Below are positions 7,981-17,029 of a DNA stretch of 64,000 nt, piece by piece. The stretch spans positions 31,029-95,028 of the forward strand of contig JAFDMF010000003.1 in NCBI GenBank assembly GCA_019306065.1, in the 5' to 3' direction. Each line of letters begins with the position of its first letter. Position 1 is the stretch's first letter. A model generated the notes under the pieces. The model did no database searches and was not told the origin of the DNA. It worked only from the letters and a program-made list of their open reading frames with translations. The position numbers were made by a program, and so were the translations under genes. The DNA comes from Deltaproteobacteria bacterium (lineage in GTDB: Bacteria > Desulfobacterota > Desulfobacteria > Desulfobacterales > JAFDMD01).

Positions 7981-9003
7981 ATGAGCCAAAAGATTTTAAG
8001 TATCAAGCAGATAAAAGAGGATGCCAGTCGCGAACTTGAAGCAGCGGCAGACATCGACGCAATTCAAGCCCTTTCTGTCCGATATTTAGGGCGAAAGGGT
8101 TTTGTAACTTTATTTTTAAGAAACATTTCAACGCTTCCGGAAGATCAGCGTCCTTATGCTGGCGAAAAGGCAAATGAACTTAAAAGCTTTTTAAAGCAAA
8201 AATTTGAAAATAAAATTGAAAAGTTACAGGCAGAGGCGGCTGATGCAGAAAAATATAACAGTATAGACGTTACTTTGCCCGGTAGAAAAGGGGATCAAGG
8301 AACCCTGCATCCTATTACTATTATCGGAAACAAAATTTGCGATATTTTTCTGCGAATCGGGTTTGATATTGCCGAAGGTCCGGAAATAGAAACAGATTAT
8401 TATAATTTTGAAGCCTTAAATATTCCGAAAGATCATCCTGCAAGAGATATGCAGGATACCTTTTATACGGTAAACAATCTTGTTTTAAGAACCCATACCT
8501 CTCCTATTCAGGCAAGAGTAATGGAAAAGGTAAAACCTCCGGTTAAAATTATAGCCCCCGGCAAGGTTTACAGATGCGACTCCGATATTACTCATACTCC
8601 TATGTTTCATCAGGTAGAAGGGCTTGTTGTAGATAAAAACATCTCTTTTGCGGATCTTAAAGGGGTTTTAACCGTATTTATACATCAGATTTTCGATAAA
8701 GATACAAAGATGAGATTTCGTCCCAGTTTTTTTCCCTTTACAGAGCCGAGCGCGGAGGTTGATATATCTTGCGTAATATGCAGAGGAAAAGGCTGCCGTA
8801 TATGTTCTAATACAGGATGGATAGAGATTCTTGGTTCCGGAATGGTTCATCCCGCAGTATTTGAAAACGTTGGTTACAATCCGGAAAAATATACGGGGTT
8901 TGCTTTTGGAATGGGGATTGAAAGAATTGCTATGTTAAAATACGGAGTTGACGACATTAGAAAGTTTTTTGAAAACGATATAAGATTTATAGGGCAGTTT
9001 TAA
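7981..9003 (+). CDS. pheS: Phenylalanine-tRNA ligase alpha subunit
   Basis: Catalytic subunit of the alpha2-beta2 phenylalanyl-tRNA synthetase, 340 residues. An N-terminal coiled-coil arm (about residues 1-90) binds tRNA. The class II core follows with HPITIIGNKICDIF, GPEIETDYYNFEALNIP, RTHTSPIQARVM, the motif 2 region KVYRCDSDITHTPMFHQVEG, and motif 3 GFAFGMGIERIAML. An SCVICRGKGCRICSNTGW insert carries four Cys residues of the type seen in many bacterial PheS. The start ATG follows AAGGAAGAG. The gap to pheT is only two bases. Confidence 0.98.
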   Translation: MSQKILSIKQIKEDASRELEAAADIDAIQALSVRYLGRKGFVTLFLRNISTLPEDQRPYAGEKANELKSFLKQKFENKIEKLQAEAADAEKYNSIDVTLPGRKGDQGTLHPITIIGNKICDIFLRIGFDIAEGPEIETDYYNFEALNIPKDHPARDMQDTFYTVNNLVLRTHTSPIQARVMEKVKPPVKIIAPGKVYRCDSDITHTPMFHQVEGLVVDKNISFADLKGVLTVFIHQIFDKDTKMRFRPSFFPFTEPSAEVDISCVICRGKGCRICSNTGWIEILGSGMVHPAVFENVGYNPEKYTGFAFGMGIERIAMLKYGVDDIRKFFENDIRFIGQF

Positions 9004-9005
9004 TT

Positions 9006-11441
9006 ATGCTGGTTAGTTTAAACAGGCTTAAAAAATATATTGATATTATTGAAATACTGCCGGAAAAGTTGGCAGATTCGCTTACAATGTGCGGTTTGGA
9101 GGTGGAAACTTTTTATAATCCTTATGCTCATCTTGAAAAAATAATTGTTTGCGAAATAAAAAATATAGTTAAACACCCTAATGCAGACAGACTTCAAGTT
9201 TGCGAAGTAGATACGGGAGATAAAATAGTTTCCGTAGTATGCGGAGCCCCTAATGTTTATTTAAATATGCGCGCGGCATTTGCTTTGCCGGGGGCTAAAT
9301 TAAAAGAAGACTTTGTTATAAAAAAAACCGTTATAAGAGGCGTTAAATCTGTAGGAATGTTATGCAGCGAAGCGGAACTTGGTTTGGGAGACGGAAAATC
9401 CGGCATAATTGATTTGGATAAAAATTTAAAAATAGGCACGCCTCTTTGCGAGGCTTTAAATTTATCCGATTACATTTTTGATATCAGCATTACCCCGAAT
9501 CGCTTCGATTGTTTAAGCATCATAGGAATTGCAAGAGAAATCGGGGCAATTTCAGGCAAAAAGGTTAAATATCCGGAAATAAAATTTGAAGATTTTATAG
9601 ATAAGAAAAGCAAAGAAACCATAGAAGATATAACATCGGTTACAATAGAAGATAAAGAGCTTTGTCAGAGATATGCGGCTGCCGTTATTATAGGCGTTAA
9701 ACCGGCGACTTCCCCTTTGTGGCTTGCAAACGCTTTAAAAGCCGCCGGTTTAACGCCTATAAACAACATAGTTGATATAACCAATTTCGTTATGCTCGAG
9801 ACAGGGCAGCCGCTTCATGCTTTTGATTTTAATCTGCTTTTTGAAAACAGAATTGTTGTAAAAAAAGTTTTGAAAAATCAGAAGGTTATAACTTTAGACA
9901 ATAAAAAAAGAATTCTTGAAGATGAAATGCTTATGATCTGCGACGCCCAAAAACCTGTGGCAATAGCAGGAATAATGGGCGGATTAAATTCGGAAATTAA
10001 AGATAATACTAATAAAATATTATTAGAAAGTGCCTACTTTAATCCCATTCCCGTGCGAAAAGCTTCTAAAAAACTTGGTATTAATTCCGATTCTGCTTAC
10101 CGTTTTGAAAGAGGAGTTGATCCGGACGGAACAATATTTGCATTAAAAAGAGCCGCCGCGCTTATAGCCGAAATTGCAGGCGGAAAAATTGTGAAAGGAA
10201 TAATTGATAAAAATTTTATTCCGAAACAAACAAATTCTATCAAAATAACAGAGGCGCAGGTTGCAAAATTGCTCGGGGTGACTGTTGATAAAAATAGCAT
10301 AAAGAAGCTTCTTGAATCTATAGAATTTAAAGTTGAAGATACAAAAGACGGACTTTTGGTAACTCCGCCTTCTTTTAGAGCGGATATAACTCGTTCGGCA
10401 GATATTATAGAGGAGATAGCAAGATTAAACGGATATGATAAAATCCCCGTCCGAATTCCTGTTTTGCCCATTCGAATAACCCCTTATCGAAGAAATATTA
10501 CTTTAAGAAACAACATAAAAGCTATTATGAAAGGGCTCGGTTTTTCGGAGGTAATCAACTACAGTTTTATAGATACAAACTCATGCGACAAATTACAGCT
10601 TCATAAAAACGATTATAGAAGAGATCAGGTTGTTTTGTTAAATCCTTTGTCTTTGCAGCAAACGGTTATGAGAAGTTGCCTTATTCCGTCTCTTCTTGAA
10701 ACCGCTTCTTTAAATATAGCCTCTCAGATTAAAAGATTAAAAATTTTTGAAACAGGAAAGATATTTTTAATAAATAAAAATGTGGATACTCCTATAGAAA
10801 TCGAATTTACGGTAGGTTTATGGACTGGTAAAAGATGCGCGGGCATGTGGCATAATAAAGAGGAACAAGCCGATTTTTACGATATAAAGGGGGTTGTTGA
10901 GACCCTTTGTCAATATCTGCATATCGAAAAAGTTGATTTCATTCCGTTTTCTGCAGAAGAATCCTTTTTTACCAAAAAAGGAGCCTGCGCAAAAATTATG
11001 GCAGGTAATACTGAAATCGGAATTGTAGGAGAAATTGCAGATAAGACGCGTTTGGCTTACGACATAAAACAGAAACTGTTTGTTTTTGAAATAAACTGTA
11101 AACTTTTAACCGAAATTATCCCGGATACAATGACTTGTGGAAACATTTCCAAATTTCCTGCTATAGTAAGGGATATAACTGTTATTGTTTCTAAAGATAT
11201 AAATGCCGCGGATATTTATCAATATATTATTTCCGGCAAAAAACAGGGCGGTTTTATTGAAAAAGCGGAGATTTTCGACATATATGAAGGGGAGCAGATA
11301 CCTTCCGATAAAAAGAGCATATCTTTTAGCATAACCTATCAAGCATCGGATAAAACCCTTACAGATGAACAGATAGCTCCAATTCAGCAAAAGTTAGTCG
11401 AAAAAACGCTTAAAAAATTTAACGCCAGTCTGCCAGCATAA
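9006..11441 (+). CDS. pheT: Phenylalanine-tRNA ligase beta subunit
   Basis: 811 residues, the full bacterial size. Domains in order: an EMAP/OB-type tRNA-binding domain (about 40-150, HPNADRLQVCEVDTG), the B3/B4 editing region (about 200-400, NNIVDITNFVMLETGQPLHAFD), the B5 domain, a catalytic-like core with GFSEVINYSF, and the C-terminal ferredoxin-fold anticodon domain (FPAIVRDITVIV and SFSITYQASDKTLTDE). It forms the tetramer with PheS and edits mischarged Tyr-tRNA. Confidence 0.98.
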   Translation: MLVSLNRLKKYIDIIEILPEKLADSLTMCGLEVETFYNPYAHLEKIIVCEIKNIVKHPNADRLQVCEVDTGDKIVSVVCGAPNVYLNMRAAFALPGAKLKEDFVIKKTVIRGVKSVGMLCSEAELGLGDGKSGIIDLDKNLKIGTPLCEALNLSDYIFDISITPNRFDCLSIIGIAREIGAISGKKVKYPEIKFEDFIDKKSKETIEDITSVTIEDKELCQRYAAAVIIGVKPATSPLWLANALKAAGLTPINNIVDITNFVMLETGQPLHAFDFNLLFENRIVVKKVLKNQKVITLDNKKRILEDEMLMICDAQKPVAIAGIMGGLNSEIKDNTNKILLESAYFNPIPVRKASKKLGINSDSAYRFERGVDPDGTIFALKRAAALIAEIAGGKIVKGIIDKNFIPKQTNSIKITEAQVAKLLGVTVDKNSIKKLLESIEFKVEDTKDGLLVTPPSFRADITRSADIIEEIARLNGYDKIPVRIPVLPIRITPYRRNITLRNNIKAIMKGLGFSEVINYSFIDTNSCDKLQLHKNDYRRDQVVLLNPLSLQQTVMRSCLIPSLLETASLNIASQIKRLKIFETGKIFLINKNVDTPIEIEFTVGLWTGKRCAGMWHNKEEQADFYDIKGVVETLCQYLHIEKVDFIPFSAEESFFTKKGACAKIMAGNTEIGIVGEIADKTRLAYDIKQKLFVFEINCKLLTEIIPDTMTCGNISKFPAIVRDITVIVSKDINAADIYQYIISGKKQGGFIEKAEIFDIYEGEQIPSDKKSISFSITYQASDKTLTDEQIAPIQQKLVEKTLKKFNASLPA

Positions 11442-11454
11442 GACAGGTTGGAAT

Positions 11455-11805
11455 ATGCAGGCAAATATGAAAAAAGAGGGTAAATCAGCCGCCGATAAAT
11501 TATATTTTAAAATCGGCGATGTTGCAAAACTTGCTTTAGTGAATTCTTCAGTTATCAGATTTTGGGAAACCGAATTTCCCGGAATTGCTCCTATAAGAAC
11601 CCGCAGCGGACAGCGTCTTTATACTAAAAAAAAAGCGGAAAAAATATTAGTTATAAAAGATCTTTTATATAATAAAAAATTTACCATAGCAGGCGCTAAA
11701 AAATATCTTAAAAATATAAATTCAAAAAAGATTCCCGCAGGTTTTGAAACCGTTATAAAACAGGTAAAAGCGGAACTTTATAGTATAAAAGAGATGCTTC
11801 GATAA
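11455..11805 (+). CDS. MerR-family transcriptional regulator
   Basis: 116 residues. The MerR helix-turn-helix is at about 18-88: YFKIGDVAKLALVNSSVIRF, WETEFPGIAPIRTRSGQRLY and KKAEKILVIKDLLYNKKFTI. A short coiled-coil tail follows and there is no metal- or drug-binding C-domain, so the effector is not apparent. It starts 14 bases after pheT and is likely in that operon. A MerR gene following pheT (often after ihfA) is common in deltaproteobacteria and relatives; ihfA is absent between them here. Confidence 0.88.
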   Translation: MQANMKKEGKSAADKLYFKIGDVAKLALVNSSVIRFWETEFPGIAPIRTRSGQRLYTKKKAEKILVIKDLLYNKKFTIAGAKKYLKNINSKKIPAGFETVIKQVKAELYSIKEMLR

Positions 11806-11808
11806 TAA

Positions 11809-11952
11809 AAAAGCAAAAAATGCTTAGAATTTTTTTTTGTGGAAAATAAAAAAATAGCGAAAGAACTCATAGCTTTTTCAAATCATAAAGGCGGTTATCT
11901 TTTTTTAGGCGTAGATGATAATAGAAAAATTATAGGGTTTACCAGTTTTTAA
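11809..11952 (+). pseudogene. Remnant of an AlbA_2 (Schlafen-like) DNA-binding domain protein
   Basis: An open stretch of 47 codons ending in TAA at 11950. It encodes CLEFF, then ENKKIAKELIAFSNHKGGYL and FLGVDDNRKIIGF. This is the core of the AlbA_2 / divergent AAA-4 domain (consensus LEFK...I.K.I.AFANT.GG.L.IGVDDDG.I.G). Everything after the first domain third is missing and no proper start is visible; GTG at 11839 is the only near option. I interpret it as debris of a lost accessory gene downstream of merR. Confidence 0.55.
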
Positions 11953-11964
11953 AGATGATTTTTT

Positions 11965-12668
11965 TTAAAAATTAAACTGCCATTTTACTGTCAAATAGTC
12001 TATTTCGCCTTCGTCAATGCCGTTTGACGTTTGGTAATCGGTTTTTCCTATTTCCGGGGTAATTGTAAAACCGTCTGCTATTTTTATTTCGGACTCTAAA
12101 TAATATGCCCGAGCTTTATTTTTTAAATTATTATAGTCATTTCTGTTATGTCCGTATCCGGCTTCTATTATTACCGTATCATTTATTTTATATCCTGCAA
12201 CAATGGTATATGCTTTGCTATCTATATTATGGAACAAGTCCGTTATCAAATAAGGCGACTGGAGTTGCGGGGGGCTCGCCTTCGGAATAATAAGTAGCCG
12301 CAGTAATTCCCATATTAGATACATTTTGCCCCCAGCCGTAAGTAACTCCTAACATAATTTTACCGCATAAGAATCTATATTATAGTTTCGTCCCGTAGTA
12401 GCGTTTTTTTCTTCATAATTTTGATAATTTGATACAGCGTCAAAATTAATATTTTGATATTGAAAGTTGTATGCGGCGGATATTTGAGGATCTTTGATAT
12501 CAGGATTTACGGGTAACAGGTTCTATAAACTTAATCATTTCGTTTCTGCCTCCGTCCAATCCTCCGTAAGTTCCAAGTCCGTAAAAGTGTCTGAGCGTAA
12601 GAGCGTTGCCACCGCCAAGCTCGATATTTGATCCGACAGGTTTATATTCATTTCGGAGATGTCCAAGT
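11965..12668 (-). pseudogene. Degenerate fourth porin gene
   Basis: Reading the minus strand and shifting frame, segments of the neighbouring porins are recognisable: INLSDQI, LTLRHFYG, GGRNEMIKF, IEPV, QISAAYNFQYQNINFDAV, NYQNYEE, MLGVTYGWGQN, SNMGI, then the intact C-terminal part IDSKAYTIVAGYKI, IEAGYGHN, ADGFTITPEIGKTDY and VKWQFNF. There are several frameshifts and internal deletions, and the signal peptide and first strands are gone. A repeat element (12656-12768) abuts the lost 5' end. It is clearly non-functional as a full porin. Confidence 0.85.
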
Positions 12669-12768
12669 TTATTTGCTCCGCTTCTTACTCATCGCTTTGG
12701 ATTTTCGGCAAGTTTTGCTAATAATGTAAAAACTCAAGCTTCGCTTTCAAACAGTTCATAATGACAAG
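12656..12768. repeat. Dispersed element, GATGTTCAAAGTTT family, diverged copy
   Basis: Contains GGAGATGTCCAAGTTTATTTGC, CGCTTCTTACTCATC, GATTTTCGGCAAG and TAATGTAAAAACTCAAGCTTCGCTTTCAAACAGTTCATAATG piecewise in the same order as the full copy at 36742-36928. It lies at the broken 5' end of the degenerate porin gene. Confidence 0.6.
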
Positions 12769-12786
12769 TAAGAAAAAGCAATAAAA

Positions 12787-12821
12787 AATAGGGGCATAAT
12801 TTTTTATATTATGCCCCTATT
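12787..12821 (-). terminator. Intrinsic terminator of the first intact porin gene
   Basis: A 14-bp stem AATAGGGGCATAAT pairs with ATTATGCCCCTATT across a seven-base loop. On the minus strand it is followed by TTTTTTATT. It lies 47 bases past the stop codon of the 12868-14100 gene. Confidence 0.8.
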
Positions 12822-12867
12822 TTATCAATATGTCAGCGTAAAGGCGTCATTAATTTAAGTTCAATTA

Positions 12868-14100
12868 TTAGAAATCAATCTGCCATTTTGCGCCGAAATA
12901 AGAGATATCTCCTCCGTCATACATTTCTGTGTCTTCATTTGCCTTTTCAAAGGTATATTGATCGCCATATTCTATTTTTCCTATTTCCGGAGTTATCACA
13001 AAGCCATCTAAAATTTTTATTTGTGCCTGTAAATAATAGGAGTGCGCTTCCGTATTTTTAAAATGTGCCCAATAGTCCGTTTCATTTTCTATATACCCGT
13101 AACCTGTTTGAAAACTCAGCATATCATTTATTTTTATCCCTGCTACTAGGGTATATCCTGAAGTTTCTACGTCATATATTCCGGCTGGTCCAATCGGCGC
13201 TTTAGTGCCCTCTGCATAGATAGCGACAGGGTTATAGCCATAATGCGAATAAGCTAATATTCCCATGTTGCCGATGTTATCGCCCCATCCGTAAGATCCG
13301 GAAAAGGTGAAAGGATCTAAATCAACCGTTGCTCCGATTTTGAAAAAGTTGGAGTTTACGTCAAGAGATTTGTCATAATGATTAGGACGCGGGTTCTTGG
13401 TTGCGGTGGAGTTGTTATAGTCTGTAAATTCATAATGCTGATAAGCTGCCATACCTTCCAGAGTAAGTTTATCATAAGTAAAGGTATAAGAAGCCGCTAT
13501 TTGCGGAATAGATTTGTCAAAATCCGTTGACGCGCTGTCGCGAATAGGATCATTGTGTCCAAATACCGTATTTGCCTCAAAGAAATCGAAGTTTTTTATT
13601 ATCGGCTCTATAAAATATAACCCGAAATTGCCGAATGAAAGTTTAATCATCTCGCTGCGGCCTCCGTAAAATGCCCCATGCTCGCCAAGTCCGTCGTCTT
13701 CGTCCCATATCTGGCTGCTGTAACAGGCTATTGCGCTTGAAGGATGCCATGTTTGCCCTATAAGAATTTTACCGAGTCCGAAATCATATTCGCCGTAAAA
13801 ATGTCTTAATTTTAAATCTTCGTCTCCTACTCCGAGTTCAAAAACTCCTGTAAGTTGGTCGGAAAGTTTAATTGTAGCGCCTACTCTGCTGTGTCCCCAT
13901 AACCCCCAATCTGTATCACGGTCTGATTTCAAGGCTATACGTTGTGGATAATCATTGTGGTCCTTGTTATTAAGCATTCTGTTTATGCTTATCGTGTTAT
14001 ACCTGATACTTCCGTAAAAGTTGAATTCAGACGCTGCGGCAGTTAAAGCAAAAGCGCTTACTAAAGCAGCGGTCGTGAATATAGCCAATATTTTTTTCAT
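12868..14100 (-). CDS. Outer-membrane porin, paralogue A
   Basis: 410 residues. A signal peptide (MKKILAIFTTAALVSAFALT then AAASEF, cleaved near residue 24) is followed by alternating hydrophobic/polar strands such as NFYGSIRYNTI, WGLWGHSRVGATIKLSDQLT and LRHFYGEYDFGLGKILIGQ. It ends FGAKWQIDF, with the C-terminal aromatic residue recognised by the BAM complex. This predicts a trimeric-porin-like beta barrel for diffusion of small solutes. It is the longest of three tandem paralogues, with larger loops around residues 150-190 and 250-300. It has its own terminator. The solute is unknown. Confidence 0.88.
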   Translation of the reverse strand: MKKILAIFTTAALVSAFALTAAASEFNFYGSIRYNTISINRMLNNKDHNDYPQRIALKSDRDTDWGLWGHSRVGATIKLSDQLTGVFELGVGDEDLKLRHFYGEYDFGLGKILIGQTWHPSSAIACYSSQIWDEDDGLGEHGAFYGGRSEMIKLSFGNFGLYFIEPIIKNFDFFEANTVFGHNDPIRDSASTDFDKSIPQIAASYTFTYDKLTLEGMAAYQHYEFTDYNNSTATKNPRPNHYDKSLDVNSNFFKIGATVDLDPFTFSGSYGWGDNIGNMGILAYSHYGYNPVAIYAEGTKAPIGPAGIYDVETSGYTLVAGIKINDMLSFQTGYGYIENETDYWAHFKNTEAHSYYLQAQIKILDGFVITPEIGKIEYGDQYTFEKANEDTEMYDGGDISYFGAKWQIDF

Positions 14101-14128
14101 TATATTTTTCCTTTAATTTGTTAAGTTA

Positions 14129-14218
14129 GTTCCCGTATTAAAAAGCCTTCTTTTGCTGTGTTTTAAGCTTTTTATTCGCCATAAACCCAAGCAAAATAAA
14201 ATCTGTTTTTGCGGGAAC
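14129..14218. repeat. 90-nt element with GTTCCCG / CGGGAAC ends, copy 1
   Basis: Begins GTTCCCGTATTAAAAAG and CTTCTTTT, contains CAAGCAAAATAAAA, and ends TTTTTGCGGGAAC. The ends form an inverted repeat. A second copy with the same order of motifs lies at 19877-19968, overlapping the end of glnE. It occupies the leader of porin A. Confidence 0.6.
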
Positions 14219-14290
14219 AGGTTGATAACTTTTTTTCCTTTAACTGACAAACTTAATTGTATTTACTACAATATTTAAAAAAATCAATAA

Positions 14291-14324
14291 AAAAAAGGCG
14301 GAATGTTTTATTCCGCCTTTTTTA
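14291..14324 (-). terminator. Intrinsic terminator of the second porin gene
   Basis: A stem AAAAAAGGCGGAAT pairs with ATTCCGCCTTTTTT across a four-base loop. On the minus strand it is followed by a T-rich tract. It lies about 28 bases past the stop codon of the 14352-15431 gene. Confidence 0.85.
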
Positions 14325-14351
14325 TCAAATAATAATTAATAATATTGAATA

Positions 14352-15431
14352 TTAAAAATTAATTTGCCATTTTGCGCCGAAGTAAGTCATATCCCCTTCG
14401 TCAATTCCTTCAACATCGCCGTAGTCGATTCTTCCTATTTCAGGGGTTACTACAAAGCCGTCTGCTACCGTAATTGCCGCTTGCAGATAATATGCCGCCG
14501 CGTCGTTGTCAACGCCTGCAACTTCGGTTTCGTTATAACCGTAGCCCGCTTCAAATACGAGTCTGTCGGTTGCTTTAAACGCGCTTACAATGGTAAAGCC
14601 TTTGCTGTCCGCATCTAATAAGGTATCCGAGGCTTCGACATATTCTGCGCCTTGGAATCCTCCGCCTATGCAGGCTCCGCTTCCCATCTGCATTACGTTT
14701 TCTCCCCATCCGTAAGTTGCGCCCAGCATAAACGGACCGAATTCTCCTTTTGCGCCGAGTTTAAATACATAAGAATCTATATCGTGGGTTCTTCCTGAAG
14801 ATTCGTTATTCTCTTCGTAAGTCTGATATGCGCCTACCGCGTCTAAAGTTATGTTTTCATATTTAACGCTGTAGCCAGCCGCAATCTGAGGAAGAGAAGT
14901 ATCGGTATTCATATCGGAACCGCTTATTACTGTCGAGGATGTATGAGGTTCGATAAAAGCCAACTGGAAGCCGCCGAAAGTAAGTTTAATCATCTCGTCT
15001 CGTCCGGAATAGAATAGTCCGTAGTTTAATAATCCGCCGTCGTTAAGCCCTACCTGATGGCTGTAAGCGCCAAAAGGTATTCCTACGGGATGCCATGTTT
15101 GACCGATAAGAATTTTACCGAGTCCGAAATCATATTCGCCGTAAAAATGTCTGACGCTTAACGCATCGTTTCCTACAGCTTCTACAGCCAACTCAAAGAG
15201 TCCCGTTATATTTTCGGAAAGTTTTATTTTGGAGCCGATACGGCTTGTTCCGATGGTTCCCCATTTGGTATCCGTGTCACTTTTTCCGGTATCTTGAGTC
15301 TCTTTTGAAAAGTCTTCGCTAAAGGTTTGGAAACGAAGGCTTCCGTAAAAGTCAAAATCTGATGCCGCAGCCGTAAACGAAAAGGCGCAGATCATAGCTG
15401 TTGCCGATAATAGAATTAATAATTTTTTCAT
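14352..15431 (-). CDS. Outer-membrane porin, paralogue B
   Basis: 359 residues with a signal peptide (MKKLLILLSATAMICAFSFT then AAASDF). Mature strands include FDFYGSLRFQTF, WGTIGTSRIGSKIKLSENIT, LFELAVEAVG, LRHFYGEYDFGLGKILIGQT and HPVGIPFG. It ends YFGAKWQINF. It aligns almost end to end with paralogue C and less tightly with A. Ile/Leu-rich barrel strands alternate with Gly/Asp loops as in general porins. A T-rich hairpin terminates it, so each paralogue probably has its own promoter and can be controlled separately. Confidence 0.9.
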   Translation of the reverse strand: MKKLLILLSATAMICAFSFTAAASDFDFYGSLRFQTFSEDFSKETQDTGKSDTDTKWGTIGTSRIGSKIKLSENITGLFELAVEAVGNDALSVRHFYGEYDFGLGKILIGQTWHPVGIPFGAYSHQVGLNDGGLLNYGLFYSGRDEMIKLTFGGFQLAFIEPHTSSTVISGSDMNTDTSLPQIAAGYSVKYENITLDAVGAYQTYEENNESSGRTHDIDSYVFKLGAKGEFGPFMLGATYGWGENVMQMGSGACIGGGFQGAEYVEASDTLLDADSKGFTIVSAFKATDRLVFEAGYGYNETEVAGVDNDAAAYYLQAAITVADGFVVTPEIGRIDYGDVEGIDEGDMTYFGAKWQINF

Positions 15432-15591
15432 TCTTTTTACTCCTTTAAGTAATAATTTTTTTTATCCTTTTAACCTGCACACTGCAGATTAAACTTTATT
15501 TACTATAATATTTTAAAAAATCAATAAAAAAATAGAGTTAATAAAAAAAATTACTTTTTTTATTTAAAAGATGTTTTAATTGAATCTGTTT

Positions 15592-16635
15592 TTAAAAATC
15601 AATCTGCCATTTTGCGCCGAAATAGGTCATATCCCCTTCGTCAATTCCTTGTTTGCTTTTATAATCCACTCTTCCTATTTCGGGGGTTACCACAAATCCG
15701 GGAGCGATTGTAATGCCAGCTTGCAGATAATATGAACAGGCGTCATCTTCTGCTCCTATAGCGTTTATTTCCGATTTTATATAACCGTAGCCCGCTTCAA
15801 ATCTTAAATTATCGGTTGCTTTATATGCTCCTACAAAGGTATATCCCATGCTGTCTATCGTATTTTCGGTATCGCTTGTATATGCCGCAGGTCTGGCGAT
15901 TGCGCTTGATCCGATCTGCGAGGTATTTTCTCCCCATCCGAAAGTAGCGCCCAGCATCAAAGGTCCGAATTCCCCTTTTAATCCGGTTCTTATTAAATAA
16001 GAATTTACGTCAAAGCTTGTATTATTGTTATGATTTTCCACTTCATAGCTCTGATACGCGCCGGTAATGTCAAAAGTGAAGTTTTCATATTTCAGATCGT
16101 AGCTTGCGGCAAACTGCGGCAGCTTTGTATCCGCGTCAAGCCAAGCATCATTGTCGGCATTTATATTAGGCTCAATAAAATACAGCTGAAAGCCTCCGAA
16201 TGTAAGTTTGATCATCTCTACCAGTCCGCCGTAAAATACGCCGTATTTTAATAATCCGCTGTCGTCCATACCTACTCGGCTGCTAAAAGATTCTCCCATA
16301 GGATGTCCTGATTGACCTATAAGAATTTTTCCCGCTCCGAAATTATATTCGCCGAAAAAAAGCCTTACCGTAAGGTTTTCATCTCCTACTCCCAGTTCAA
16401 ACATTCCGGTTATTTTATCGGAAAGTTTTATCTTGGCGCCGAGTCGGCTTGTTCCGAGAGTGCCCCATTTGGTATCTTGGTCGCTTACTCCCGCGCCAGT
16501 AGCCTCTTTTGAAACATCGTCGCTAAAGGTTTGAAAGCGAAGACTTCCGTAAAAGTTAAAATCTGATGCCGATGCCGTGATTGCAAAAGAGCATAGCATT
16601 GCCATCGTAAATAATAACGCCAATAATTTTTTCAT
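15592..16635 (-). CDS. Outer-membrane porin, paralogue C
   Basis: 347 residues, signal peptide MKKLLALLFTMAMLCSFAIT then ASASDF. Strands FNFYGSLRFQTF, WGTLGTSRLGAKIKLSDKIT, MFELGVGDENLTVRLFFGEY, MLGATFGWGEN and the C-terminal YFGAKWQIDF closely match paralogue B, suggesting a recent duplication. It differs at the strand written LRHFYGEYDFGLGKILIGQT in A and B, which reads VRLFFGEYNFGAGKILIGQS here. It is first in the array's direction of transcription. No clear terminator separates it from paralogue B. Confidence 0.9.
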   Translation of the reverse strand: MKKLLALLFTMAMLCSFAITASASDFNFYGSLRFQTFSDDVSKEATGAGVSDQDTKWGTLGTSRLGAKIKLSDKITGMFELGVGDENLTVRLFFGEYNFGAGKILIGQSGHPMGESFSSRVGMDDSGLLKYGVFYGGLVEMIKLTFGGFQLYFIEPNINADNDAWLDADTKLPQFAASYDLKYENFTFDITGAYQSYEVENHNNNTSFDVNSYLIRTGLKGEFGPLMLGATFGWGENTSQIGSSAIARPAAYTSDTENTIDSMGYTFVGAYKATDNLRFEAGYGYIKSEINAIGAEDDACSYYLQAGITIAPGFVVTPEIGRVDYKSKQGIDEGDMTYFGAKWQIDF

Positions 16636-17029
16636 TTTTTTCCTTTTTTAATAACAATTCATTAAGATTATGAAAAAATTGTCTATAATATTTTTTTTTA
16701 AATTACAACCAATGGTTTTCTCTGTTTATAATTAAGATACAGAGATGCAAAGAATTTTATCAAAATTTTAATCATATCCTGTTACATTAATCATATAAAT
16801 TACAGTTTAGACAATTAAGGGATTTCTCCTCGCTTGCGCTCGTCGAAATGACAAGCAAAAATTACTTACTGTCATTTCGAGCAAAGCGAGAAATCTTTTA
16901 ATTATTCCCTCTGCAACAAAACCGAATAAAATACTAAGATTTTATTTGCGTTGAATTGGCTTTTTACATAAAACAGGATAGTTTTACTAATATAAGAGGA
17001 TAAACAGATTAACCTTAATAGATAGAAAT
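16636..17029. repeat. Divergent intergenic region between porin C and glnE, with two repeat types
   Basis: It must hold promoters for both directions, but none stands out. Positions 16731-16800 contain a partial GATACA element (TTAAGATACAGAGATGCAAAG, then TAATCATATCC). Positions 16818-16900 hold an inverted repeat: GGGATTTCTCCTCGCTTGCG with CGTCGAAATGACA, facing TGTCATTTCGAGCAAAGCG followed by AGAAATCT. This is the TCATTTCGAGC repeat seen in many bacterial genomes. Confidence 0.6.

Noticed and set aside
11453..11805. ihfA between pheT and the MerR gene
   Set aside because: Expected in many relatives, but no IHF/HU-type sequence is present in this interval.
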